From Flavobacteriaceae bacterium MAR_2009_75 (lineage in GTDB: Bacteria > Bacteroidota > Bacteroidia > Flavobacteriales > Flavobacteriaceae): 64,000 bases of DNA. Both the position numbers and the translations under genes were made by a program. Position 1 is the stretch's first letter. Each line of letters opens with the position of its first letter. The stretch is from positions 1,859,501 through 1,923,500 of the forward strand of contig PHTZ01000001.1 of the NCBI GenBank assembly GCA_002813285.1, given 5' to 3'. The notes under the pieces were generated by a model. The model ran no database searches and was not told the DNA's origin. It saw only the letters and a program-made list of their open reading frames with translations. This document shows positions 17,090 to 25,610 of this stretch, one piece after another.

Positions 17090-19927
17090 ATGAAATTTCA
17101 AACTGCATTTCTCTTTGTCGTAATGTTGGCCGTTCAATATAGTTTTGGCCAAACCGGAATTATATCAGGTACTTTGAACGACGGAGAGTTTAATGATGTT
17201 CTCCCCTTTGCGAATGTGGTAATCAAAGGAACTACTACTGGAACGACATCTGATTTTGATGGCAAATATGCCTTAAATGTAGAACCAGGGTCTTATACCG
17301 TAGTATATTCCTATTTGGGTTATGAAACCAAGGAAATTACAGGGGTCGAAGTAACCGATGGAGGGGAAACCACGGTCGATGTGACCCTGAACCCCGCCTC
17401 CAATTCTTTAGAAGAAGTTGTTGTAACAACTACTGTTTCTAAAAATACCGAATCTTCAGTCTTAAATTTACAGAAACGTTCGGTAGCTCTTATGGATGGG
17501 CTTTCTATTCAAAGTATAAAAAAATCTGGGGCCAGTGATATTGCCGGAGCAGTGAAAAGTGTTCCCGGTGTTTCAGTTCAAGGTGGCAAGTTCGTCTATG
17601 TGCGAGGGCTCGGTGACCGCTACACAAAATCTATTCTTAACGGAATGGATGTACCCGGTCTTGATCCTGATAGAAATACGTTGCAGTTAGATATCTTTCC
17701 GACCAATATACTCGACAATATTATAGTGGTCAAATCTGCAACTGCAGACCAACCTGCTGATTTCACCGGCGGCGTCGTCGATATCGTGACCAAAGATTTA
17801 CCAACGAGACCTGAATACAGTGCCTCGTTTGGGCTTGGTTACAATTCAAGTATGCACTTTAAAGATAGCTATCTAAATTACCAAGGTAGCGACACTGACT
17901 TTATGGGCTATGATGATGGCCTTAGAGATTTGCCTATTCAACAAAGCACCGATATACCGTTGCCGACACAGGATGGTGAAACGGCTCGCCTGCTTACGAG
18001 ACGTTTTGACCCTAACTTAAAGGCGTTACAGGAGCAAAGCAATATGGATTATAATTTTGGCATTACCGCCGGCAATCAATACGATCTTAACGAAGAAGGT
18101 TCGAAAAAAATCGGTTATTTGGCCTCGTTGTCCTATAAAAACAGTACCAAATACTATGAAGACTATGTTAATGGTCAGGTTTTCAGAAAAGATGATCAAG
18201 ATAGATCACAATTAGAGCTGAACAACGACCGTACCCAATCGGGTGATTTAGGTACAAATAATGTTCTTATAAGTGCTCTTGCCGGACTCTCATTAAAGAC
18301 TGGCAAGTCAAAATACAAGCTGAACGGTCTTCATATTCAAAACGGTGAATCAACAGCTTCATACATAAGACAACAGAATTTTAGCGTGAATTCAAACATT
18401 GTATTTAAAGATGTTTTGACTTACACCCAACGATCCATCACCAATGTACTATTGAACGGTGAGCATACCAATGATGATGCAAGCTTCAAAGTAGAATGGA
18501 AATTGTCTCCTACACTATCAAGAATCTACGACAAAGACTTTCGAACCACACCGTTTCGTTTTAATCCAGAATCGGGCAACTATAGTATATCCCCTAGTGA
18601 ATCTGGTGACCCAAGCCGTATATGGCGAGACTTAGAGGAAATCAACCTTGCAGGAAAACTGAACATTACCAAGAATCATAAATTCTTCGGAAGGGAAGCC
18701 AAATTTAAAATAGGTGGCGCCTATACCAATAAGCAAAGGGAGTTTACCGTCGATCAATTTTCATTTCCGGTACAATCTAGAGGTTCTAACTATAGTTTAA
18801 ATTTTGAGGGTAACGCCGATAATGTTCTTCTTCCTGAAAATATATACCGGTTAGATACCAGAGAAGGGGTTTTTGTACGTAGAGATTCAAATGTATCAGA
18901 TTCCTTTGATTCTGAAATTTCGGTAGCCGCCGGTTATATATCCGACGAGTTTAAAATGACCGATAACTTCAACGCCATTATAGGAGTCCGCGTTGAAAAA
19001 TTTGATTTGACATACACAGGTGAAAAACAAGATGGTACCCGTCTTGACGAAGAAAAGATATTGGACAAAACAGACTTCTTTCCTTCGGTCAATCTTATTT
19101 ATGAAATAGGCGAAGATGCGAATAAGAAAATAAGAGGTTCTTTTTCAAAAACAACTGCCCGGCCCTCCTTTAAAGAAGCGTCAATAGCTCAAATTTTCGA
19201 CCCGGTGTCAAGTACGTTTTTCATCGGTAACATTGATTTACAACCAACCTATATCAGCAACTTTGATTTAAGATTTGAATCATATGGTGAGGGCACTAAC
19301 TTTTTTGCTGTAAGTGCATTTGCCAAAAGTTTTACCGACCCTATCGAACTTACTTTCATTCGTGAAGCCAGGGGGCAATTCACACCTCTAAATCTAGGAG
19401 ATGCGAATGTATATGGGGCAGAATTGGAAATTCGCAGAAATTTAGGTTTCATCCCCGGTTGGGATAATTTCAATATCAATACCAATATATCGGTTATTGA
19501 GTCTCAACAATCTTTTAGTGTAGACGAAGAGAGCGCAAGAAGAGATAATCTTCGAGACGGAGAAACCCTTGATGATAACAGAAAATTACAAGGCCAGTCA
19601 CCATTATTGATCAATTTTGGTATCGATTATGACAATAATGAAAACGGGTGGCAAGCAGGTCTTTTCTATAATGTTCAAGGAGAAACCCTAGAAATTGTAG
19701 GTAATGGCGACATCCCCGATGTTTTTACAAAACCATTTCATAATTTAAGAATGAACTTTAGTAAAGAATTCGGCAAAGACAATAGCAACAAAATATCTCT
19801 TCGCTTTTCAAATATTTTGAGCGATAAGATTGAAAGTGTTTATAAATCGTTCGGAGCAGAAGATAAAATCTATTCGTTGAGAAATCCTGGTCAGGCGATT
19901 TCTTTAAGTTACAGTGTTAATTTCTAG
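17090..19927 (+). CDS. TonB-dependent receptor with carboxypeptidase-regulatory-like N-terminal domain
   Basis: Outer-membrane receptor of 945 aa. The signal peptide ends near QYSFGQ (residue 21). A CarboxypepD_reg-like beta-sandwich (about 25-110) is followed by a plug domain with VRGLGDRYTKSILNGMDVPG and the ADFTGGVVDIVTKDLP end, and then a 22-strand barrel whose last strand is ISLSYSVNF with terminal Phe. There is no SusD partner next to it, so it is not a typical SusCD glycan system. Placed after a PhoB-box-like operator and the surface lipoprotein, it may take up a phosphate-rich or phosphate-linked compound. That substrate is inference. Confidence 0.9.
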   Translation: MKFQTAFLFVVMLAVQYSFGQTGIISGTLNDGEFNDVLPFANVVIKGTTTGTTSDFDGKYALNVEPGSYTVVYSYLGYETKEITGVEVTDGGETTVDVTLNPASNSLEEVVVTTTVSKNTESSVLNLQKRSVALMDGLSIQSIKKSGASDIAGAVKSVPGVSVQGGKFVYVRGLGDRYTKSILNGMDVPGLDPDRNTLQLDIFPTNILDNIIVVKSATADQPADFTGGVVDIVTKDLPTRPEYSASFGLGYNSSMHFKDSYLNYQGSDTDFMGYDDGLRDLPIQQSTDIPLPTQDGETARLLTRRFDPNLKALQEQSNMDYNFGITAGNQYDLNEEGSKKIGYLASLSYKNSTKYYEDYVNGQVFRKDDQDRSQLELNNDRTQSGDLGTNNVLISALAGLSLKTGKSKYKLNGLHIQNGESTASYIRQQNFSVNSNIVFKDVLTYTQRSITNVLLNGEHTNDDASFKVEWKLSPTLSRIYDKDFRTTPFRFNPESGNYSISPSESGDPSRIWRDLEEINLAGKLNITKNHKFFGREAKFKIGGAYTNKQREFTVDQFSFPVQSRGSNYSLNFEGNADNVLLPENIYRLDTREGVFVRRDSNVSDSFDSEISVAAGYISDEFKMTDNFNAIIGVRVEKFDLTYTGEKQDGTRLDEEKILDKTDFFPSVNLIYEIGEDANKKIRGSFSKTTARPSFKEASIAQIFDPVSSTFFIGNIDLQPTYISNFDLRFESYGEGTNFFAVSAFAKSFTDPIELTFIREARGQFTPLNLGDANVYGAELEIRRNLGFIPGWDNFNINTNISVIESQQSFSVDEESARRDNLRDGETLDDNRKLQGQSPLLINFGIDYDNNENGWQAGLFYNVQGETLEIVGNGDIPDVFTKPFHNLRMNFSKEFGKDNSNKISLRFSNILSDKIESVYKSFGAEDKIYSLRNPGQAISLSYSVNF

Positions 19928-19950
19928 ATTCGGCTCTGAATCAAGATATT

Positions 19951-19976
19951 AAAACCCCGCAAATGCGGGGTTTTTT
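19951..19976 (+). terminator. Rho-independent terminator after the TonB-dependent receptor
   Basis: AAAACCCCGC-AAAT-GCGGGG followed by TTTTTT, 23 bp after the receptor stop codon. It is textbook in form and separates the receptor from the small T9SS protein gene. Confidence 0.95.
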
Positions 19977-20039
19977 ACTATATGACCATAAAACCCTACC
20001 GTTCATACATGCGCCGTAACGAACGAAACAAAGATTTAG

Positions 20040-20047
20040 TATATTTG
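20040..20047 (+). promoter_or_regulatory. -7 promoter element of the first mini-T9SS protein
   Basis: TATATTTG, an exact match to the Bacteroidota -7 consensus TA-n2-TTTG, lies 27 bp before ATG 20075. No good -33 TTTG is seen at standard spacing. It supports the choice of the downstream start codon and independent transcription after the terminator. Confidence 0.55.
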
Positions 20048-20074
20048 TGGTACATTATTTGTTCAACCAACTGC

Positions 20075-20383
20075 ATGAAGCACTTTTACTTAATTGTAAC
20101 ATTTTTATTTATCTCCTTCAGTTATGGGCAAACAGACCGTAATAATGGGGATATCGATGGGTTTAAACTCTACCCTAACCCGGTTACAGAAGGTAAAATT
20201 TATATCAGCACTACTAAAAATGCCGTTAAACGAATTGCCATTTACGATGTTTTGGGTACTCAAGTGTTAGAAACTGAATTAAACGGAAAAGAACTTTTTC
20301 TAGGCGATTTAGATGCCGGCGTATATGTTTTAAGGGTTTACGAACTTAACAAAGTCGCAACTCGTAAGCTTATCGTAAAGTAG
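20075..20383 (+). CDS. Minimal T9SS type A sorting-domain protein (102 aa)
   Basis: Start taken at ATG 20075 (MKHFYLIVTF), which gives a clean signal peptide ending near SFSYGQ (about 19); the longer reading would overlap the promoter. After only about 10 residues the chain enters a complete type A sorting domain: FKLYPNPV, then IAIYDVLGTQV, then LDAGVYVLRVYE, ending ATRKLIVK. There is no effector domain between signal and sorter. Known: such C-terminal domains are recognised by the type IX secretion system and removed or anchored at the surface. Here the domain itself is the whole product. It resembles the gene at 20577 in layout. Confidence 0.85.
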   Translation: MKHFYLIVTFLFISFSYGQTDRNNGDIDGFKLYPNPVTEGKIYISTTKNAVKRIAIYDVLGTQVLETELNGKELFLGDLDAGVYVLRVYELNKVATRKLIVK

Positions 20384-20576
20384 ACTTCGCAATTTTATAG
20401 GCATCAACTGCATCGGTGTAATTCGCTCATTTTTTTGTTTCGATAATCGGCACACAAATTCCGATGAACGACAAGCAACCCTCGAGACACCTACAAATAA
20501 GAAGCTTTCACAACATTCTTACCTTCTCAAAGATTTCAATTCATATTTTTAAAGTGTTGATCCCAAATCAATTACC

Positions 20577-20894
20577 ATGCGACTGCTTTACCTAACCTTA
20601 ACGTTGTTTTGCTCTGTTGCCATATATTCGCAAGAGGGTAAGCACCTACAAACTGAAAAAGAAGTTTTAGAATTAAAACTTTACCCGAATCCCGCTTACG
20701 GCGAAACCGTACAAATTGTATCGAATAGCAACCTTGCCAAAGAAGTAACCGTCTATGATGTATTCGGAAAAATAGTTTTAACAAATAAAGTCTATCGAAA
20801 TAATTTAGACATCACTAGTCTTAATTCTGGTATATACATGCTTCAAATCAGCGAAAATCAAAAGACCGTAAATAGAAAACTAGTTGTAAAATAA
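20577..20894 (+). CDS. Minimal T9SS type A sorting-domain protein (105 aa), second copy
   Basis: Signal peptide ending near AIYSQ (residue 19), about 15 linker residues, then a full type A sorting domain: LKLYPNPAYGETV, VTVYDVFGKIV, LNSGIYMLQISE, ending VNRKLVVK. Length and layout match the protein encoded 193 bp upstream, but residues differ widely, so the duplication is old or both descend from a family of stand-alone sorters. A terminator follows directly. Possible roles are a signal carried to the surface, a plug-like partner of the receptor, or a structural surface protein; none is proven. Confidence 0.85.
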   Translation: MRLLYLTLTLFCSVAIYSQEGKHLQTEKEVLELKLYPNPAYGETVQIVSNSNLAKEVTVYDVFGKIVLTNKVYRNNLDITSLNSGIYMLQISENQKTVNRKLVVK

Positions 20895-20918
20895 AAAGCC
20901 CTCAATGAGGGCTTTATT
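20895..20918 (+). terminator. Rho-independent terminator after the second mini-T9SS gene
   Basis: AAAGCCCTC-AAT-GAGGGCTTTATT begins right at the stop codon. The stem is AAAGCCCTC with GAGGGCTTT. It may serve the convergent FKBP gene too, since the A-rich left arm gives Ts on the other strand. Confidence 0.85.
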
Positions 20919-20953
20919 ATATTCAATTGAGACAAAAATATCTCGATAAAATC

Positions 20954-21385
20954 TTACATAATCTCAACCACTTCTAAGTCGAAAATCAAGTCTTTGCCTG
21001 CCAATGGATGGTTACCATCAACTACGATAGAATCATCTTTAACATCTTTTACAATTAGGTTTATCTCTTGCCCGTTCGGGGTTTGAGAAACCAAGCCCAT
21101 ACCAACCTGCGGCTCGATATCTTCTGACAATTGACTTTTCGGAACTTCTTGTATAAGCTGCTCATTGGTCTCGCCATAGGCCTCAGTTTTAGGAATATTC
21201 ACTGTCTTCTTTTCATTGACCTTCATGTCTATCAAACCCTTTTCGAAACCGGGTATCAATTGACCTTGACCCAAAGTGAACTGCAATGGTTCTCCTCTTT
21301 CTACAGAGCTATCGAAAACCTGACCGTCTTCTAATTTACCTGTGTAATGTACTTTAACCGTATCGTTATTCTTTACCTGACTCAT
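20954..21385 (-). CDS. FKBP-type peptidyl-prolyl isomerase, SlyD-like
   Basis: A 143-aa cis-trans prolyl isomerase and chaperone. The FKBP core opens DTVKVHYTGKLEDGQVFDSS. The flap-insert domain characteristic of SlyD lies at about 70-125 (NIPKTEAYGE, then the IF domain with VDGNHPLAGKDLIFDLEVVEI). No signal peptide, so it is cytoplasmic. The His/Cys-rich metal tail of E. coli SlyD is missing, as expected for short SlyD forms. A well-formed promoter lies upstream at 21435-21465. Confidence 0.93.
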   Translation of the reverse strand: MSQVKNNDTVKVHYTGKLEDGQVFDSSVERGEPLQFTLGQGQLIPGFEKGLIDMKVNEKKTVNIPKTEAYGETNEQLIQEVPKSQLSEDIEPQVGMGLVSQTPNGQEINLIVKDVKDDSIVVDGNHPLAGKDLIFDLEVVEIM

Positions 21386-21434
21386 ACTTTAGTCTTTAGT
21401 TTAAATTTAATATAGTCTTGAAATCGATTAGCGC

Positions 21435-21465
21435 CAAAGGTACAGGTCTAAACTCCGCTTCAAAA
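21435..21465 (-). promoter_or_regulatory. Bacteroidota-type promoter of the FKBP gene
   Basis: On the minus strand TTTTG (21465-21461), an 18-bp spacer and TACCTTTG (21442-21435) match -33 TTTG and -7 TA-n2-TTTG. Transcription would start near 21428, giving a leader of about 43 nt. Confidence 0.8.
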
Positions 21466-21520
21466 TCTTACCGTATTATTTTAAATTATTAAGAAAAGAT
21501 TAACGGCAATGTGGCGCTAA

Positions 21521-21536
21521 TGTTAAATTATTAACA
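21521..21536. promoter_or_regulatory. Inverted repeat TGTTAA-ATTA-TTAACA in a divergent promoter region
   Basis: A perfect 6-bp inverted repeat between the FKBP gene and the LuxE-like gene, upstream of both promoters. It could be an operator. The half-site TTAACA also appears in the PhoB-box-like array at 15.36 kb, but here it is inverted and not in 11-bp tandem order. Confidence 0.4.
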
Positions 21537-21580
21537 CTTTGACGGCAGTAATAAAATATATTTAGAACGCTGGATATCAT

Positions 21581-21588
21581 TACTTTTG
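21581..21588 (+). promoter_or_regulatory. -7 promoter element of the LuxE-like gene
   Basis: TACTTTTG fits TA-n2-TTTG and lies 15 bp before ATG 21604. Transcription would begin just upstream of that ATG, which rules out the in-frame start at 21586. Confidence 0.6.
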
Positions 21589-21603
21589 CAGAACCGAATC
21601 TGT

Positions 21604-22581
21604 ATGAAAGACGATACCATTTTTACTATTTCTTCACCAAGCGATTTTGAAAATCAAGCCTTGGATACTTTTCGATTTCAATTTCGAAACAATAAAGTCT
21701 ATCAAGAATTCTGCAGCTATTTGGGCAAATCAGATTCAAATGTTCATCGGTTAAGAGAAATTCCCTTTTTGCCTATTTCCTTTTTTAAATCTAAAACCGT
21801 TCTGGCCACCCAAGACCGACCGAACACCCTTTTTACCAGTAGCGGAACTACAGGAAATCGGACAAGCAAACATTATGTGACCGATATTCAGCTCTACGAA
21901 AAAAGCTTTCAAAAGGCTTTCGACCTATTCTATGGCACTATTACCGATTACTGTATTCTTGCTCTTTTACCCTCTTACCTAGAACGTGAAGGCTCTTCGT
22001 TGATTTATATGGCCGACCGACTCATTGAACAAAGCGGACACCCCACAAGCGGATTTTATCTCAACGATTTAGATGAACTGAGGAAAAAACTATATCAATT
22101 GGAAAAGGAAGGCCAAAAAACCTTGCTTATAGGTGTCTCTTTTGCGCTTCTAGATATGGTAGAAGAAGGCAATATGAAATTAGACCACACCCTTGTAATG
22201 GAAACCGGAGGAATGAAAGGTCGTAGAAAAGAGCTCATTCGTGAAGAACTACATGAAATCTTAAAAAACGGATTTGGGGTCAACCAGATTCATTCAGAAT
22301 ACGGAATGACCGAACTATTATCTCAAGCCTATTCAAAAGGCAATGGTATCTTCAACACCCCACCTTGGATGAAAGTGCTCATTCGTGATACCGAAGATCC
22401 GTTAACTTATCAAAATATAGGAAAAACTGGCGGCATAAACGTTATTGATCTTGCCAATAAGTATTCATGCTCGTTCATAGCTACACAAGATCTGGGCAAA
22501 GAACTTTCAGATGGTTCATTTGAAATTTTAGGTCGTTTTGACCATTCAGATATCAGAGGTTGTAATCTAATGGTTCTTTAA
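21604..22581 (+). CDS. LuxE-like acyl-protein synthetase / acyltransferase
   Basis: A 325-aa protein of the LuxE family (ATP-dependent activation of a carboxylic acid and transfer to a protein Cys or another acceptor). Start ATG 21604 (MKDDTIFTI). Visible signatures are IPFLPISFFKSK, the nucleotide-binding FTSSGTTGN (about 81-89), the METGGMKGRRKEL segment, and HSEYGMTELLSQAY resembling the adenylate-forming A5 motif. No luciferase or LuxC/LuxD genes are nearby, so a bioluminescence role is unlikely. Known use of such orphan homologues in Bacteroidota is unclear. The 3' end overlaps the convergent lipoprotein gene by 4 bp. Confidence 0.82.
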   Translation: MKDDTIFTISSPSDFENQALDTFRFQFRNNKVYQEFCSYLGKSDSNVHRLREIPFLPISFFKSKTVLATQDRPNTLFTSSGTTGNRTSKHYVTDIQLYEKSFQKAFDLFYGTITDYCILALLPSYLEREGSSLIYMADRLIEQSGHPTSGFYLNDLDELRKKLYQLEKEGQKTLLIGVSFALLDMVEEGNMKLDHTLVMETGGMKGRRKELIREELHEILKNGFGVNQIHSEYGMTELLSQAYSKGNGIFNTPPWMKVLIRDTEDPLTYQNIGKTGGINVIDLANKYSCSFIATQDLGKELSDGSFEILGRFDHSDIRGCNLMVL

Positions 22582-23108
22582 AGTCCTAAAATTTTTGCAT
22601 CTACGAAGAAGGTCGAATTCACTTCAATTTCATGATCTCTGCTAATCGCCTCATCGGTAACAGTCTCTAATCTAAGGTTAAATTTGTCTTTCTTGATGTA
22701 TTCTTGAAGATCTACATCTATTACATCAACGTCAAGGGTGTTTCCCGTATTTGGGTCTACCTCTGCTTCTTCAGCAATCTTAATTTCATCTAAATTCTCT
22801 GCAGATATATAAATTACAATAGATTCAAGAAAGCTAAAATCGGCGTCGTCAGGAGAGGTAATCTTCAAAATCAATTCTGTCAACCTGATATCTTCAATCA
22901 AATCTTTACGCGTATCGTTTACCTCAAATTCAGAATCAGAATTTGTTTCCATATCAGGGGTGACAACATCAAAGGGCAAATCGATACCGGTAGTTGAGGG
23001 TATGGTAACATTGCTTTTATACTCGATATCAAATTTGGTGAGTTCATCGAGCTTATCGCAACTTAGAAGAATGATAAATGCGAACAGGCCTAAGGCTAAA
23101 TTTTTCAT
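22578..23108 (-). CDS. Putative lipoprotein of unknown function
   Basis: A 176-aa protein with a lipoprotein signal (FAFIILLSC, lipidated Cys16) and an acidic, Asp/Glu-rich mature part of mostly predicted beta structure (IRLTELILKITSPDD, ISAENLDEIKI). I do not recognise the family. It is monocistronic as far as can be seen, convergent with the LuxE-like gene (4-bp overlap of stop codons) and 97 bp downstream of tyrS, on the same strand. Confidence 0.75.
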   Translation of the reverse strand: MKNLALGLFAFIILLSCDKLDELTKFDIEYKSNVTIPSTTGIDLPFDVVTPDMETNSDSEFEVNDTRKDLIEDIRLTELILKITSPDDADFSFLESIVIYISAENLDEIKIAEEAEVDPNTGNTLDVDVIDVDLQEYIKKDKFNLRLETVTDEAISRDHEIEVNSTFFVDAKILGL

Positions 23109-23205
23109 AGTTATCCAAGATTATAGGGATATATGAAAATCTAACGCAGTAAGGTTGAATTTATTGGCAGGCCCATAAATTTAACATAGCCGGCACTTTA
23201 CAACC

Positions 23206-24501
23206 TTATACGGCAACCAGTACAAAATAATTTTTCTTTCCTCTTTGTAGAAGAATGAATTTCTCATTGATAAGGTCTGAAGCAGTAATCATGTAGTCTG
23301 CCTTGACCTTTTCTTTGTTGACTGAAATTGAGTTTTGTTTCAATTCTCTTCGCGCTTCGCTATTTGAGCCCAAGAATGCTGTTTTATCAGCAAGAGCTCC
23401 AATCATATCTAGTCCGTTCTCAAGTTCTGAAAGGGCAATTTCCGCTTGCGGAACCCCCTCAAAAACATCTAAGAACGTTTTCTCATCGAGTTTTTTCAAA
23501 TCTTCGGATGTCGACTTGCCGAATAGAATAGTACTGGCCTTTTGGGCATTTTCTAAATCTTCTTTAGAGTGCACCATGGTAGTAATCTCTTCTGCCAAAC
23601 GCTTTTGCAGACTTCGAAGGTGAGGCGCTTCTTGATGTGCCGCAATCAAGCCTTCAATCTCACTTTTAGTTATAAAAGTGAAAATTTTGATGTATTTCTC
23701 GGCATCTTCATCAGAAGTGTTGAGCCAGTATTGATAAAAACGATATGGCGAGGTTCGCTCCGCATCCAACCAAATGTTACCACTTTCGGTCTTGCCAAAT
23801 TTGGTGCCGTCGGCTTTGGTAATTAACGGGCAGGTAAGCGCATAGCCCTTACCATTGCCAATTCGGCGAATTAACTCGGTACCGGTAGTGATATTGCCCC
23901 ATTGATCGCTTCCGCCCATCTGAAGGGTACAATTGTGATTTTTATAAAGGTGAAGAAAATCATAACCCTGCACCATTTGATAGGTAAACTCAGTAAAAGA
24001 CATTCCCTCTTTCGCTTCCGCGGAAAGGCGTTTTTTCACCGAATCTTTGGCCATCATATAGTTAACGGTAATATGCTTGCCCACATCACGAATGAAATCG
24101 AGAAAAGAAAAATCTTTCATCCAATCATAATTATTGACCAAAACAGCACCGTTATCGGTAGTACTATCAAAATCTAAAAAACGAGAAAGCTGTTCTTTTA
24201 ACGCCTCTTGATTATGTCTTAAGGTAGCTTCATCCAATAGGTTTCTCTCAGCAGATTTTCCCGATGGGTCACCGATCATTCCCGTCGCACCACCTATTAA
24301 AGCATAGGGTTTGTGGCCCGCCAATTGAAAGTGACGAAGCATCATAACACCCACTAAATGACCTATATGTAGCGAATCTGCAGTGGGGTCTATACCTACG
24401 TAGGCCGATTGCATTCCGCTTAAAAGATGTTCTTCAGTACCGGGCATTGCGTCATGCAACATACCCCTCCATTTCAATTCTTCTACAAAGTTTGAAGCCA
24501 T
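23206..24501 (-). CDS. tyrS: Tyrosine--tRNA ligase
   Basis: Class I aminoacyl-tRNA synthetase of 431 aa counted from ATG 24501 ([13 protein letters not shown]); a start nine codons further upstream is less likely because the -7 promoter element lies close by. The HIGH motif is SLHIGH, the tyrosine pocket is [13 protein letters not shown] and [11 protein letters not shown], and the KMSKS loop is TKFGKTESG. The C-terminal S4-like RNA-binding domain is in the last 70 residues ([21 protein letters not shown]). Length is normal for the TyrS type. Confidence 0.97.
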   Translation of the reverse strand: MASNFVEELKWRGMLHDAMPGTEEHLLSGMQSAYVGIDPTADSLHIGHLVGVMMLRHFQLAGHKPYALIGGATGMIGDPSGKSAERNLLDEATLRHNQEALKEQLSRFLDFDSTTDNGAVLVNNYDWMKDFSFLDFIRDVGKHITVNYMMAKDSVKKRLSAEAKEGMSFTEFTYQMVQGYDFLHLYKNHNCTLQMGGSDQWGNITTGTELIRRIGNGKGYALTCPLITKADGTKFGKTESGNIWLDAERTSPYRFYQYWLNTSDEDAEKYIKIFTFITKSEIEGLIAAHQEAPHLRSLQKRLAEEITTMVHSKEDLENAQKASTILFGKSTSEDLKKLDEKTFLDVFEGVPQAEIALSELENGLDMIGALADKTAFLGSNSEARRELKQNSISVNKEKVKADYMITASDLINEKFILLQRGKKNYFVLVAV

Positions 24502-24525
24502 TTTACCTCTTTCTAAATTTTCATG

Positions 24526-24533
24526 CAAATATA
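24526..24533 (-). promoter_or_regulatory. -7 promoter element of tyrS
   Basis: TATATTTG on the minus strand, 24 bp before ATG 24501. It would give a leader of about 15 nt and places the first upstream ATG almost at the transcription start. Confidence 0.6.
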
Positions 24534-24590
24534 AAGGTAAATCGGGGCTTACCCTTGTGACAAGACAGGAAATTATCCAAGTCTATTCGC

Positions 24591-24598
24591 TAACTTTG
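24591..24598 (+). promoter_or_regulatory. -7 promoter element of the epimerase gene, probably leaderless
   Basis: TAACTTTG lies 4 bp before ATG 24603. Transcription would start at or next to the A of the start codon, so the mRNA is likely leaderless or nearly so. Confidence 0.55.
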
Positions 24599-24602
24599 AA
24601 AC

Positions 24603-25610
24603 ATGATTTTGGTTACAGGCGGAACAGGTTTGGTAGGTGCACATCTTTTGCTTAAACTTCTAAAAGATGGTTTTGCCGTAAGGGCCATCCATAGAAAAAA
24701 TAGCGACCTCGACAGGGTCAAAAAAGTCTTCGCTTATTACAGTAAGAGCGCTGCCAATCTATACGATAAAATTGAATGGGCCGAAGCAGACCTCAATGAT
24801 ATACCCGCTCTCGAAACCGCTTTCTTAGATATTGAGTACGTCTACCACGCAGCAGCCTTAATTTCATTTGATCCCAACGATTATAACAAGTTACACAAAA
24901 TAAACACCGAAGGCACGGCAAACATTGTAAACCTTTGTATTCTTAACCGTATTAGAAAGCTTTGCTACGTAAGCACGATCGGCACGATAGGCAAAAGTCT
25001 CCATGGAAAAAAGGCTAATGAAGATACAGCGTGGGCGCCCCAGACTGCCAATGTCTATGCCCTAACAAAATATGATGCGGAGATGGAAGTTTGGCGTAGT
25101 TCTCAAGAAGGCCTTGACGTCGTAATAGTGAACCCTGGAGTTATTATCGGACCAGGTTTTTGGGATAGCGGAAGTGGTGCTTTGTTTGCGGTAGCCAAAA
25201 AAGAACACCGTTTCTACCCGCCCGGTGGTACCGGTTTTATTTCGATCAACGATGTGATTAAAATGATGTTCGAACTTATGCATTCCGATATTAAAAACGA
25301 ACGTTATATCGCTGTTGCCGAAAACTTGACCTATTTTGAGGTTCTCACAAGAATCACCGATAAAATGGGGCTAAAGCCACCTAAGAAGGAGTTGAAATTC
25401 TGGCAACTTGAAATAGGCCGTTGGTTTGATTGGCTGGCTAATTTACTGTTTAAGAAAGGGAGAAGGATTACGAAAAACTCCGTTAAGTCATTAAAACAAC
25501 GGCAGATTTTTGATAACCACAAGATCAGTCGTGACCTAGGTTTTGAATTTGAACCGCTAAACCCTATTCTTCAGTTTTGTTGCGAGAAATTTCTTGAAGA
25601 GAATCCTTGA
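24603..25610 (+). CDS. NAD-dependent epimerase/dehydratase family protein
   Basis: Extended short-chain dehydrogenase of 335 aa. The N-terminal Rossmann motif is VTGGTGLVGAHLL (4-16), the catalytic Tyr-x3-Lys is in VYALTKYDAE, and STIGT gives the active-site Ser/Thr. Residues 60-130 are of the type seen in dihydroflavonol-4-reductase-like members. The substrate is not evident. Its last 47 bp overlap the convergent DUF4296 gene. This gene sits at the edge of the pyrC-GT2-GT39-hemD block. Confidence 0.88.
   Translation: MILVTGGTGLVGAHLLLKLLKDGFAVRAIHRKNSDLDRVKKVFAYYSKSAANLYDKIEWAEADLNDIPALETAFLDIEYVYHAAALISFDPNDYNKLHKINTEGTANIVNLCILNRIRKLCYVSTIGTIGKSLHGKKANEDTAWAPQTANVYALTKYDAEMEVWRSSQEGLDVVIVNPGVIIGPGFWDSGSGALFAVAKKEHRFYPPGGTGFISINDVIKMMFELMHSDIKNERYIAVAENLTYFEVLTRITDKMGLKPPKKELKFWQLEIGRWFDWLANLLFKKGRRITKNSVKSLKQRQIFDNHKISRDLGFEFEPLNPILQFCCEKFLEENP

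Noticed and set aside
17090-19927. SusC of a glycan-utilisation locus
   Set aside because: No SusD-like lipoprotein, glycoside hydrolase or hybrid/ECF regulator next to it; the neighbouring lipoprotein is a beta-helix type, not SusD-like.
21521-21536. A second PhoB/PhoP box
   Set aside because: The TTAACA half-sites are inverted with a 4-base spacer and not tandem at 11-bp pitch.
21604-22581. Part of a bioluminescence (lux) operon
   Set aside because: Only a LuxE-like gene is present; no luxA, luxB, luxC or luxD nearby.
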